From positions 620,001 through 684,000 of the forward strand of contig CATNEN010000038.1 of assembly GCA_950097015.1 (NCBI GenBank): 64,000 nucleotides of DNA, given 5' to 3'. Every line of letters begins with the position of its first letter. Within the stretch, counting starts at the first letter, position 1. The translations under genes were made by a program, and so were the position numbers. This DNA is from Macrostomum hystrix. Its lineage: Eukaryota > Platyhelminthes > Macrostomidae. This document shows, piece by piece, positions 46,403-57,187 of this stretch. Below the pieces are notes generated by a model. It searched no databases. It saw only the letters and a list, made by a program, of their open reading frames with translations, and had not been told where the DNA came from.

Positions 46403-46801
46403 TCAACGGCCGCCGCCTCCGCGCCCGCCCCGGCCGCGTCCGCGTGGCGGTCCGCCGCGTCCGCGACCGCGACCGCGACCCCGGCCGCGCCCGCCAACCT
46501 GAGCGCCGGCGGAGGCTCCGGGACCCTCCTTCTTCTTCTTGATCTTTGGCGTGTCGTCAACTAGCAGAGTGTCCAGGGGCAGGTTGTCAGGCAGAATAAT
46601 GTAACGAATGTTGTTGCCACGGATGGTAAGAAAGTCTAATCCGATTGGATCTTTATTCTTTAGGGTCATTTTCACCTGGCGCAGGTGGGTGTTCATGGCG
46701 ACATCGACGCCAGTGATAGTTCCGTGCACAACTGTGCCATTCTTTAATTCAATGGTCACACTCTCGTGCGACAGCTTCATTAGAAAGCGAACCAGTTTCA
46801 T
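46403..46801 (-). CDS. SNRPD1: Small nuclear ribonucleoprotein Sm D1
   Basis: Core Sm-ring protein of spliceosomal U1, U2, U4 and U5 snRNPs. The coding region is one exon of 132 aa. The Sm fold is near-identical to animal SmD1 ([20 protein letters not shown], Sm1 motif [20 protein letters not shown], Sm2 motif [13 protein letters not shown], then [13 protein letters not shown]). The C-terminal tail is a GR/RG-rich run, the target of symmetric dimethylation and SMN binding in other animals. It is interrupted by a GASAGAQV insertion before the GR run and ends in GGRGGGGR. A splice acceptor (ATTTCAG) lies 11 nt upstream of the ATG, so the 5' UTR is spliced or the mRNA is trans-spliced. Confidence 0.97.
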   Translation of the reverse strand: MKLVRFLMKLSHESVTIELKNGTVVHGTITGVDVAMNTHLRQVKMTLKNKDPIGLDFLTIRGNNIRYIILPDNLPLDTLLVDDTPKIKKKKEGPGASAGAQVGGRGRGRGRGRGRGGPPRGRGRGGRGGGGR

Positions 46802-46811
46802 TGCGCAGGGA

Positions 46812-46813
46812 GC
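46812..46813 (-). promoter_or_regulatory. Splice acceptor 11 nt upstream of SmD1 ATG
   Basis: CACTATTTCAG followed by CTCCCTGCGCA and then ATG. This means either a 5' UTR intron containing the neighbouring minisatellite, or a trans-splice site. Confidence 0.5.
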
Positions 46814-46939
46814 TGAAATAGTGGATTCGGTAGTCAGGTAATTTGAATGCCATGCTTGGATTGACAACAGCAACGTATGATTATCGAAATCAGTCACATC
46901 TGATAACAGTGACTGACAGGTGTTAACCTGATTGCCTAC

Positions 46940-47245
46940 CATTTGATAACCTGATTCACTAATACGTAAGAATCTGATTGCCTATCAGTTAATAACCTGA
47001 TTGCCTATCAGTTGATAACCTGATTGCCTAACAGGTGATAGCTAGATTGCCTAACAGGTGATAGCCAGATTGACTAACAGGCGAGAACCTGATTGACTTA
47101 CAGGTGAGAACCTGATTGACTTACAGGTGAGAACCTGATTGACTTACAGGTGAGAACCTGATTGACTTACAGGTGAGAACCTGATTGACTTACAGGTAAA
47201 AATTTGATTGCCTCCCAGTTGATAACCTGATTGCCTAACACAATG
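46940..47245. repeat. Minisatellite, 22-23-bp unit, degenerate edges
   Basis: About 13 copies of ACAGGTGAGAACCTGATTGA plus CTT in the centre; flanking copies read CAGTTGATAACCTGATTGCC. It lies upstream of SmD1, between SmD1 and the SMYD4 3' end. Confidence 0.93.
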
Positions 47246-47504
47246 AACTAAAGGGTATCTAGCAGGCTATTTATTATTCTTCGACCAGAAATTTAGAAGA
47301 TGACCCAGCATGAATTTCCTTTGGTCTCAATGGATAGAAAGTTTACCTATACGTATTGAATGTAGAAAAAGAGAGAAAGAGAGAAGTGTAGTTTAAAAAA
47401 TAGAAATTCAGTCAAAATTACTTTTTTAAAGATTTTTATTTACTTCTAAACAACAGAAAATGCACACTACATTACACAAGAAGACAATATAAAAAAGTAA
47501 ATAA

Positions 47505-50500
47505 TTAACTCGACGAGTACATTGCTTCAAGCTCATTGATAAGCGGACAAGAGTCTGGCCCGCCATAGTACATGCGCAGCAAGCGCAAGCAGATCTCGCT
47601 TGTCTGCTTTAATCGTTCAGTTTCTCCAGCCAGAGCCAGCAGCTCACAGACTTTGAACAGCTCCTTAGCGTACTCAACTGAGTCTGAGCCGAATTGCACT
47701 TTAACAATGTTGGCGGACCGGATTGCGTGGGCGGCCGCCTGCCGAGGCTTGCCCAGGCGGGACAGGCACCTGCGGGTAGATTGAAATTTGACTCATCCAC
47801 AGCTCAGAGGACTCACCCACAGCTCAGAGGACTCACCCACAGCTCAGAGGACTCACCAACAGCTCAGAGGACTCACCCACAGCTCAGAGGACTCACCAAC
47901 AGCTCAGAGGACTCACCCACAGCTCAGAGGACTCACCAACAGCTCAGAGGACTCACCCACAGCTCAGAGGACTCACCAACAGCTCAGAGGACTCACCCAC
48001 AGCTCAGAGGACTCACCCACAGCTCAGAGGACTCACCCACAGCTCAGAGGACTCACCAACAGCTCAGAGGACTCACCAACAGCTCAGAGGACTCATCAAC
48101 AGCTCAGAGGACTCATCCACAGCTCAGAGGACTCACCAACAGCTCAGAGGACTCACCAACAGCTCAGAGGACTCACCAACAGCTCAGAGGACTCACCAAC
48201 AGCTCAGAGGACTCATCAACAGCTCAGAGGACTCACCCACAGCTCAGAGGACTCACCCACAGCTCAGAGGACTCACTCACAGCTCAGAGGACTCACCCAC
48301 AGCTCAGAGGACTCACCCACAGCTCAGAGGACTTACCCACAGCTCAGAGGACTCACCCACAGCTCAGAGGACTCACCAACAGCTCAGAGGACTCATCCAC
48401 ACAGCTCAGAGGACTCACCCACAGCTCAGAGGACTCACCCACAGCTCAGAGGACTCACCCACAGCTCAGAGGACTCACCCACAGCTCAGAGGACTCACCC
48501 ACAGCTCAGAGGACTCACCCACAGCTCAGAGGACTCACCAACAGCTCAGAGGACTCACCAACACCTCAGAGGACTCACCCACAGCTCAGAGGACTCACCA
48601 ACAGCTCAGAGGACTCACCCACAGCTCAGAGGACTCACCCACAGCTCAGAGGACTCATCCACAGCTCAGAGGACTCACCAACAGCTCAGAGGACTCACCA
48701 ACAGCTCAGAGGACTCACCCACAGCTCAGAGGACTCACCCACAGCTCAGAGGACTCACCCACAGCTCAGAGGACTCACCCACAGCTCAGAGGACTCATCC
48801 ACAGCTTAGAGGACTCACCCACAGCTCAGAGGACTCACCCACAGCTCAGAGGACTCACCCACAGCTCAGAGGACTCACCCACAGCTCAGAGGACTCACCC
48901 ACAGCTCAGAGGACTCACCAACAGCTCAGAGGACTCACCCACAGCTCAGAGGACTCACCCACAGCTCAGAGGACTCACCCACAGCTCAGAGGACTCACCC
49001 ACAGCTCAGAGGACTCACCCAACCCTCAGAGGACTCAGCGAACCCTCAGTGGACTCACTCATTTAAATGACAGATGTCCAACAACGCTAACAGAATGGCA
49101 GTCTACCTACCTGGCCTGAAGGTCGTGGCACCTGCCCAATCGGCTGTTTGCCGAGTACACACAGGCAGTAAGCTTGGCCTGGCAACCGCGTAGCAACGCC
49201 AGAGCATCCTCGGGTTGTTGGTCGGCTAGCAATCCAGCCTGAGTCAGACGAGAATTAGCGTCGTCAAGCTTAGCCGCCAAGTTGCTTAGCAACGTAGGAT
49301 CAGAGAACACGCTGCCGCAGGTTAGACAAGCAAGACTGGGATCCTGCACAAAAATTAACGAGTAACCAATAGCGATTACGAAAGTAGCGATTTAAAATTT
49401 ATCTTGTAATTCTCACCCGATCCAAATCATCACCTGACCAGGTTAGCAGGGCGGGCTGATCGCTGTTGCGACAGGCCGGCCCCGGGCAGCGCAGGGCCCG
49501 ATGTCGCTGATTGCCAGCGTCCTTAGCAACGCAGTGCAGACAATCGCATCGAAAGAAATACTGATCAGATAAGGACTGCCTGCGCTCTAGCCAATCGTGG
49601 CGTAGATAGTGCGGCCCGTAGCAGTTGAACACCTGGTCGCCAGGTGACAGATCCGCCAGAGCCCGCACAGAGACCAGGCCAGCCGCTCCGCTGAGAGTGG
49701 AGAATGTTGAAGCCACAGACGGTTGGCAGCTGTGATTCAGGCAGCTGGTGAGCGGATAGACTCCGCTGGCGATTCGCTGCTCGCCAAGCTGCAGAGTTAG
49801 CCGACCCTCGTCCGGATTGAACTCGTAGTGGCTGAGAATGGCGTGGGCGTTGCAGATGAGCTGCATGATGTGGCGAAGAAGCCGGGCAGAGACGCTGCGG
49901 GATTAGGGTTAGGTGGTTGGGCTTGGCTATTCAAGGAGGAATTCAGCTGGGGCAGAAATTTGGGCGGCATTGATGACTCCCAGTCCATGGACTGAACAGC
50001 GGTACGCCGCCAATTAGAAAGCGCAACTGTTGTACCCCTTGATCCTAATAATAATTGCAGGAGGGCTGCAGCCAATGGCACATTATTTGGTGACACTGTT
50101 GACCTGGAGCCAGCGAGGAAGAAATCCTGCCCATTTCGCTGACTCCTGAGCACACAAGCACACATACTGTACGGTCACACAGGTGTGTACATCTGCCCTG
50201 ACTTTCTCATCGTCAGACAATGTACACTCTCACTGTGCGTTGGAGGTTGACCCTCGAGGGCGTAAATTGCATGACAAGCCCCCAAGCCTTCTCTCCGCGG
50301 CTGCGCCCTAAGCGGCGAACAGCTCTGCTACTCCTGACATTGAACCTACAGTGTGATCTAAGCCAGAGGTCTAATTTTTTTTCACATTTAGGAAACCTGT
50401 ACGTAAGCGTTCACTACCATCAGACAGGCACAGACACCAATCAGTCTTACATCTGTTCCAGCTGTTCTCTGTCAACAGAAATCGGCGAAGCGCCAGTCAA

Positions 50501-51881
50501 CAGGCCTCGTCTGCAAGCCACGGCAGCCAGCAGCTGGGCAACTCGTCCATAATCGGCCACATCTTCGGGCGCGTGGAGCTCGGCATTGTCGCACAGGGCG
50601 TCAATAACAGCATAGTCTGCCGGCAAGTGGCATTTCTCACCGCTACCGGAGCAGGCCCCTAATAGCCAGTGCTCAGCGCCAGCCGGTGTAGTTAAGGTTG
50701 AGCAGGCTGTGAGCAGTATGCGCAACGCTAGATGGCCAATGCCAGTGGATTCTATTTGGTGAAGATCCCGGCACTCAAATCTAGAGGTTGGGTGCGTGTG
50801 CTGGATATTAAATATGAGGCATTTTCATTATGTCAATAGTAATTATAATAATTGCAGGAGGGCTGCGGGCAATGGCACATCATTTAGACCCGCAGCCAGC
50901 GAGGAGGCAATTCTGCCCATTCCACTGACTCCTGAGCACACAAGCACACAGATACCGTACGCAGGCACATACTCACACAGGTGTGTACATCTGTCTTGAC
51001 TCTCATCGTCAGGCAGTGTACACTTTCACTGTGCCTTGGGGTTTGGCACACAACAAGCCCTTGAGTCTTCTCTCTGAGGCCGCGCCTCAGATGGGAAATT
51101 CCCCGCAGCAGTTGGGCCAGAAGTACAGCCAGAGTCATGTGATGTACAGCCAGAGTCATGAGATGTACAGCCAGAGTCATGTGATGTACAGCCAGAGTCA
51201 TGAGATGTACAGCCAGAGTCATGAGATGTACAGCCAGAGTCATGAGATGTACAGCCAGAGTCATGATATGTACAGCCAGAGTCATGAGATGTACAGCCAG
51301 AGTCATGAGATGTACAGCCAGAGTCATGATATGTACAGCCAGAGTCATGAGATGTACAGCCAGAGTCATGTGATGTACAGCAATATTTTAAGTCCGTGGA
51401 CTATAACACCAAAATTTTAACCTCGCTGATACAGGTACCCATTTCAGTTGGGTGAACTGAAGCACTAAATAAATGTTTAGAGAAGTACTTGGGATACAAA
51501 TTCTATTTTGAGTTGAGATCTGAACTACAGACGTTTCAGTCGATTTGATTTATGATTTATCGATGCACTAAGAACTCACCTGTGGTAACTATTGGCAAAA
51601 TTGCGACACTCAACATTGCAGAATCTCACACCGCACTGACCATCGTTTAAGTTGCAGGCAACCTGCTGCTGCTGCTGTTGCTTAGTGAGTTTATCAACTG
51701 GTAATGCCAATGGTGCCAAACAGTGGTAACAGAAATGCGGCCAGCATGACTTCAGCAGCACTGCGCAATAGGGCAGTTCAGTGTAGAGCAGCTCGCCTTT
51801 AGTTAAAGCTCGCTTAGCAACAGCATAGCGACCACGATCAGGACTATGCTGGATCAGCAGCGAGTTGTGAAATTCTGTATT
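47505..51881 (-). CDS. SMYD4: SET and MYND domain protein SMYD4-like, N-terminus not found
   Basis: Putative protein-lysine methyltransferase of the SMYD family. Exons are 51881-51580, 50780-50451, 49894-49417, 49343-49111 and 47769-47505; phases close over 535 aa. Exon 1 holds the split SET N-part (DRGRYAVAKRALTKGELLY) and the MYND zinc finger (CYHC ... CGVRFCNVECRNFANSYHR), which continues into exon 2 (FEC). Exon 3 holds the SET core (LQLICNAHAI, LTSCLNHSCQPS with the cofactor-binding NHSC, VFNCYGPHY) and the post-SET CDCLHC. Exons 4-5 are a C-terminal helical TPR-like region ending ELEAMYSSS. The first exon seen begins after an acceptor (CCACTGCAG) in phase 0 and lacks an ATG, so the N-terminal exon(s), TPR-bearing in animal SMYD4, lie upstream and were not recognised. 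A polyadenylation signal is at 47435-47440. Three introns carry arrays or SINEs. Confidence 0.87.
47800..49062. repeat. Minisatellite, 20-bp unit, carrying a GGTGAGT word
   Basis: About 62 copies of GGACTCACCCACAGCTCAGA; the second half of each unit varies between CCCAC, CCAAC and CATCCAC. On the transcribed strand many units read CTGTGGGTGAGTCC, a good match to a 5' splice site. It fills the last SMYD4 intron. Confidence 0.97.
50025..50330 (-). mobile_element. SINE family 1 copy
   Basis: It matches the 7590 copy in reverse, including AATAATTGCAGGAGGGCTGC, CAGGTGTGTACATCTGCCCT and ATGACAAGCCCCCAAGCCTT. It lies in the SMYD4 intron between exons 2 and 3. A SINE family 2 word (AGTCCATGGACTGAAC) lies just to its left at 49982. 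Confidence 0.8.
50845..51110 (-). mobile_element. SINE family 1 copy
   Basis: Same blocks and orientation as the copy at 50025, in the preceding SMYD4 intron, about 820 bp away. Confidence 0.8.
51115..51383. repeat. Minisatellite, 21-bp unit
   Basis: About 13 copies of ATGTACAGCCAGAGTCATGA plus G, starting directly after the SINE family 1 copy. It lies in the SMYD4 intron between exons 1 and 2. Confidence 0.95.
51410..51475 (-). mobile_element. Short SINE family 2 remnant
   Basis: It contains GGTACCCATTTCAGTTGGGTGAACTGAAGCA, split here for length as GGTACCCATTTCAG and TTGGGTGAACTGAAGCA. It corresponds to 55049-55081 of the fuller copy. Confidence 0.5.
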
Positions 51882-54640
51882 CTGCAGTGGAATGTATGCA
51901 ATCAAAATATCAAATGCATTAACCTTTGTCTAAATGTCATAACCCTTTAATATAGATTCAGATATAAATTATTTCTGGCTAGATGTGGCTAGTCAACAAT
52001 TAGCACCTGCACCATCTGAAGGCTTATAATGCTTAGCTAACAAAATATTTTATATATAACAACATAAATGCTATATCTGTTCTAAAGAACTTGTATATTT
52101 TTCTTACAATTAAGAACTTGTCTACTCATACACCTTTAGCATAGTTTGTTTAGTTTCCAATAGTTACTGTGACCAAAATAATAAGTTTAGGTTTTTAAAG
52201 AAGCAGTCCAGGTGCTATACAATAAAATATACTGAATATATAAATTAACACTATTAGTATCACTAACTATTGATAACTTCTCATTTGACATTTCAATTTG
52301 GAATTTTAGAAATACTAGGAGCTACTAGTAGAGATCAAATTGGATTATAAATACTTCCAGGATCATACATGCGTAACACCCGGCCGACCTGGCCAAACCG
52401 GCTGGGTGAAACAAGGGCCAAGCAAGGTAAGTCGCAAAAACAAATCAACCAAGCGCAAAAAAGTCAAAGGGGACCAAGGGACAAAAAAGGAAGGTGTGAA
52501 GAAAAGGAAAAAGGGGAGAGAAAAAGAGAACAAATGAGAGCAAACTAAGTCGTAAATAGAGCAATGAAATGAACCAAGTCGCAAATGAGAGCAAACTAAG
52601 TTGTAAATAAAGCAAAAACTAAGTTGCACAGCCGGCTAAGATTTGGGAGGTTGTGCATGTATGTTCTAGGATCAAGACAGGATCAGCCGTCAAGACAAGC
52701 TCAGGCTAATCTCTTGAAAGCTCTCTAAGTAATAATGCCACTAATTAGAGAATAATAAAAATTTAAAGTCCTTGAGAATGTAGTAAAGGATGGCTTCATG
52801 ATTTAGGTAGAAACATTTTAGGGAAGAATTAAAATTTGACAATTATAGACAAAAAGTAAAAAACAGAAACTAGAAAATGATGTTTTTAGGATTTTTTACA
52901 TGCATTTGGCAAATATTTACCATTTTATAAGAATATAGAAATTTAAATCTAATAATCAGTACATTTTACTAAATTTGACATAATTATAATCAAAGTAACC
53001 AATATACTTGTAGCAAAACTAGCTAGGCCTATGGTTTTGCATTAGTTGCTGTTATGTTACTAATGTAGAAAGGGAGCTAGAATGTTATTTTTCAAGGGGT
53101 TCACATATTTGTATCACTAAATTGTAAGTATTACAACTAATAGGCCATAGTGCACTGTCTACAGTAGCTGAAGACTTATTTAAATATGGACATTTGGCTA
53201 CATTATCTGCAATTTGCAGCTTATTTGCAGTTATCAAATTTATTTGTCTAAGGTTAGGTACCTAACCTGTCACAAGATAATATCACCTGGTCAGGTCAAA
53301 AAACTAAAAAATCAAAAAATGTGGCCCGCAAGGCCTGTCTATGAGTCCTATATCTTTTTGTAAGATTAAATTTTAAATAAATTTTCTCTATATCCAATGC
53401 ACTAGTAATAGTATGTCACTAGTCTATATAAAAGTGATATTAATATATACAAAAAACTTGTTTTTAAAAATGTTTTTCATTATATTTTAAGGCATTTCTA
53501 AGGTTTCTAAGTTAGTAAAGATTTTTTAATGCTTTTTGGCCCGTGGCGCACTGTTAAAACTATGTAAAACGTATTGGTCAGGTGAAGACCAGGGTGCAAT
53601 TATAATACTAGCTTTAAATAATTTATAGAGAAATTTACCATTTGCCAATATAATATACACATTATCCTGACTCAATATGAATGATAAGCTGACAACAATC
53701 GGTTTAAATGCTTAAAATCTATTACAACGCTTGTTGATTCGCTTGCAATGGCAAACTTCATTCTAAAACGTCGCGCTTCAATTTCCAAAATTAACGTAAA
53801 ATACCAATTTAAGGAACAATTCAAGCAGCTTTAAGATATTTATAATTATTTACGTGTCAGTAAATAATTTTATTAGGCAGCAAATTTTAAAGACTAAATT
53901 GTGTTTATTTTACTTACATAACCAGCTTTTCTAAGACACTTTGTTTAAGACAAATGAAACACTCAGGCTCCGGCCTGTAAACTGTGAATTTTTGTCGTTA
54001 AGTTCTTTGCGATAAACTAAGAGACACTAGCAACTTTTGACAATTCCTATGAATGTAACAAATGTGAATTTTATGCGTCTTAGTTTTACTTATTTATTTA
54101 ATGCACAGGAAACGTTTAAAACATACACTTAACGCCTGCTTTTGATCCTGACGTTAGAACAATGATCCGTCTGAAAAAAATAGACATAATATTTGAAAGA
54201 TCATATTCAATTATGTTAGAGCGTTTAAATTTCTAGAAGTTTACCATAGAAATCGAAATTCTAACATTTTTAATATATTGAAATAGTTCTAGAATATATA
54301 CTAGTGAGAGTATTATAAAAAAATTACTAACTTTTTGAGAAAAAATCCCAGAGACTAGCGATCATGACAAGTTAAATACATCGATCTGAAGTTTGAAGTA
54401 ATTTTTACTAGGCCTAGTGTATCAACTTGCCTGTCAAACTATCAAACTATTTACACATGGTACTATATGGCCATAGATTAATTTGTGTAATTCGCAAGTA
54501 AGAGCGAAACGTTACGCTTTTCCCTGGTCACTTATGGTCTGTTGCTTAAGTCAGCTTCAGAAAAAACTTCAAAATTCTTTAGAATTAGAGGCTCCAAAGC
54601 AATAAAATATGCTTACGAATGATGAAACCTTTCTAATGCC
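51882..54640. other. AT-rich spacer upstream of SMYD4
   Basis: No supported exon on either strand. A purine-rich, Lys-codon-rich stretch at 52420-52540 is low complexity. The missing SMYD4 N-terminal exon(s) should lie somewhere between here and the tRNA, but I cannot point to one. Confidence 0.5.
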
Positions 54641-54644
54641 AGCA

Positions 54645-54824
54645 GTGGCGTAAGCCAGGGGTATCGGTGCATCGGCCGATACCCCTAAACTGCATGCAGA
54701 CGTCTCATTTTTTCTCATTCAGTTTCTTTAAAATAAATAAATTAATTGTTTTTAATCTATCCATGTCGATCACTGGACAGCTAGAACCTAAAACCGATAC
54801 CCAAAAAATCCTGGCTACGCCCAT
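54645..54824. mobile_element. MITE with terminal inverted repeats, hAT-like ends
   Basis: The left end CAGTGGCGTAAGCCAGG plus GGTATCGG is mirrored on the right by CCGATACCC...CCTGGCTACGCCCA. The element is about 180 bp, non-coding. The GTGGCGTAGCCAGG-type end is common in animal hAT-related MITEs. No clear target-site duplication was seen. Confidence 0.65.
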
Positions 54825-54884
54825 GGAATCCTGAATGCAACATATTTTTAAAGCGGCATTTTTTTAAAGACCCTTATTTTGCGA

Positions 54885-55197
54885 AATAATAATAATAATA
54901 ATAATTTACACCTGCCCCAATTGGGTCAGATGTGCAGCCGACAGCACAGCCGCAGCTAATGCGCGGCGCATCTGAAGGCTGCGTACAGCTGTTCAGTCCA
55001 CGGACTGGGGGGACGCCACACCCACCTTCAATTATCCCAGCTGATGCTGGTACTCATTTAACAGCTGGGTGAACTGAAGCAATGCAGAGTTAAGTGTCTT
55101 GCTAAAGGACGCAAATTGTTCCAGTGGAGTCGGGAATCGAACCCCCGACCTTCAAGTCGTGAGTCCGACGCCCTAACCACTAGGCTACAACCTTTTC
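54885..55197 (-). mobile_element. SINE family 2, most complete copy
   Basis: On the - strand it starts with a tRNA-like head (GGTTGTAGCCTAGTGGTTAG A-box region; GGTCGGGGGTTCGATTCCCG B-box). It then has a body with CAAGACACTTAACTCTGC, CAGTCCGTGGACTGAACAGC and GGGGCAGGTGT, and ends in an ATT-repeat tail at 54885. Confidence 0.8.
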
Positions 55198-55352
55198 TTT
55201 GCGAAAGTTACGAATCGAAAGCAAAACTAGCATTAATTGCTACTGCTTGAGAGTGTGTCGCATTTTCGTTGGTGAAATTGTGACATTTAAATTAGAAAAT
55301 AGGAGAGAAGTTCTTGCGTTTAAATTGTTATTATGCTATCTCTCCTATTACC

Positions 55353-55424
55353 GCGACTGTGGTGTAACGGTTAGCATGGATGCCTTCCAAGCATTCGACC
55401 CGGGTTCGACTCCCGGCAGTCGCA
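55353..55424 (+). tRNA. trnG-UCC: tRNA-Gly (anticodon UCC)
   Basis: A 72-nt cloverleaf without intron. Acceptor arms GCGACTG / CAGTCGC pair fully, with discriminator A. The D-arm is GTGTAACGGTTAGCAT, the anticodon stem GATGC / GCATT surrounds loop CTTCCAA (anticodon TCC), and the T-arm is CGGGTTCGACTCCCG. The A box (TGGTGTAACGG) and B box (GGTTCGACTCC) are intact, and a run of seven T starts 4 nt after the gene as Pol III terminator. It looks functional, unlike the tRNA-like SINE heads nearby. Confidence 0.96.
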
Positions 55425-55427
55425 ACT

Positions 55428-55434
55428 TTTTTTG
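55428..55434 (+). terminator. Pol III terminator of tRNA-Gly
   Basis: Oligo-T run immediately downstream of the tRNA. Confidence 0.8.
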
Positions 55435-55939
55435 CTAACTCCTGGAAGTCGCAATTTCATAAAATATATTACTGCATTAACTCTGAGCACCTTTTATTAT
55501 GAAATATTCGAATTTAAAAAATTATTTATCTTAGCCCGAATGCTTCCCGAACACTCTTTCGTACCGAGTTTTTATTGCTGGAGAAATTAAGTGGTAACGT
55601 ATTTTACCTACTGTAAGTAGTAAAAATAGGTATTAATAGAAAATTAGGCCATTAATGTTACAAACAACAATCAACAATAGGCAGTAAAATCGGTAGCCTA
55701 AGCTAAAAAACACAGTAAAAGATAGATTGCAGTTCTGTGACAACAATGCGCCTTTCTAATGGCTGCTCAGTACAAGCATACATTTTATTTTAGCAACAAT
55801 ACTTTTTGGTCCATTATTCAATGCGCAACCGTAAAAGTTAGTAAAAACAAATTTCTTTGCCGAGGACTTCGTGAGCTTGGCTCTTTCTTGACTACCAAAG
55901 ACATATTTTTAATGATCTAAAGTCTCACAATTTTTTTAG

Positions 55940-56620
55940 CTACTACTATGATTTCTCACTCTTCAAAGCTATTCAAATTCCTTATTTCCGCTTTGCAAGC
56001 CTCTTCGGAAACAAAAAATTGCTTTCGTTGTACATCAAACTTAAATTCGAATTCCTACCTAAGAAACACACCAATCAATCACCTTGTCAACTGTCAATTT
56101 TGTAATTCTGAATATCCACCTGACATCTTCCACTTTATCAGTACTTGCAATCACTTCAAGCTCATCCGTAGAAGACTCTTTAGATAGGACCCTTTGAGAA
56201 TTCTATAAAATTGGTCTTCTTTGTGTATCTACCACCAAAACTTAACAAGACCTTCATTTTGTGAAATATGTTTACCAACATCTTGAGAAACTCTAATCCA
56301 TCAGTTTTTTATGTTACACATGTCTATATTATTGGTGCTAAATGTGTAATATCCTCTACTTATTTTCCTTATCCTCTTTTTTGTCGCCCAATTTCTTATG
56401 TTCGCGCCTCGTAAAAGTGTTTCCCCCCTACTCCCGTTTGCTCCTGATATTTGCATTTTCTTTGACGCTAATAATTTTTATAATCCAACCACATCGTTTT
56501 CTTCGTTTGCTATTTCTTTATGATTTCCGCACTTTTTCAAACTCTCAATTAACCTGTTTCTATTTCGTGACAAAAATATACTCGATCGTATATTATACTA
56601 CTACTACTACTCGTGCATTA
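55940..56620 (+). mobile_element. 3' end of a decayed non-LTR retrotransposon
   Basis: The open frame 55948-56187 ends NHLVNCQFCNSEYPPDIFHF, then ISTCNHFKLIRRRLF. This is the Cys-x2-Cys...His...Cys...Arg pattern found at the C-terminus of many jockey/CR1/RTE-type reverse transcriptase proteins. It is followed by about 400 bp of AT-rich sequence and a short TAC/ACT microsatellite tail at 56597-56614, as in several non-LTR clades. The reverse transcriptase core is absent. Confidence 0.45.
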
Positions 56621-56624
56621 TGGT

Positions 56625-57187
56625 GAATAATTTGCGCAGATTTGTTTACACATTTAGCGCGACAGCCTTGCTCTTAAGCATTATAGGCCGGCTGTATAAT
56701 TGACAAAAGGACAAAGCCAACAGGATTGGACAGAGCGGCTTTCAGTACTGGGGCCTGGCGAGCACTCGCTGAACGCGGCTGGAAGCTCAGAGGAGTCTCA
56801 GTTCACTCAGCAGGGTTGGTTACTGTCAGTAAATCGAATTAGATCACGACAGACGTTAAAAGCTCTTTTTCCTCCTGTTGACAGTCTCCTGAATTGGCAG
56901 GACTTGCTTTTTGTCAGACATTTTTTCAGGGTATATCCTGATTATTTTGCGAGTGCACACACCACACGTGGCACTATCCCACATTTTACACATTATACTC
57001 GTAGATATCATGCACAAGGCAATGCTTCAGTTTTTGCTTCTTGCCCAGCCCACAACCTGTAAAAGCTAGCAGCCTGCCCTCGAGGAAATTGATAAAAGCT
57101 CTTGAACTTACGGCGCCCACAGCTGATGGGAAGCAGCTCAGATCAGGAAGAGAAACTGACAGGAAGAAAAAGGTGAAAGCCTCGTTA
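56625..57187. other. PDE9-like 5' region
   Basis: It has no supported gene of its own. A strong acceptor-like sequence (TTTTTGCTTCTTGCCCAG, 57031-57048) precedes an open frame that joins the PDE9 exon, so the first PDE9 exon may be longer at its 5' side or the leader may be trans-spliced there. Confidence 0.4.

Noticed and set aside
47694-49119. 371- and 443-codon frames opposite SMYD4
   Set aside because: Antisense translation of the 20-bp intron array.
52340-52537. Lys-rich 65-codon + frame
   Set aside because: Low-complexity purine-rich DNA, no splice or start support.
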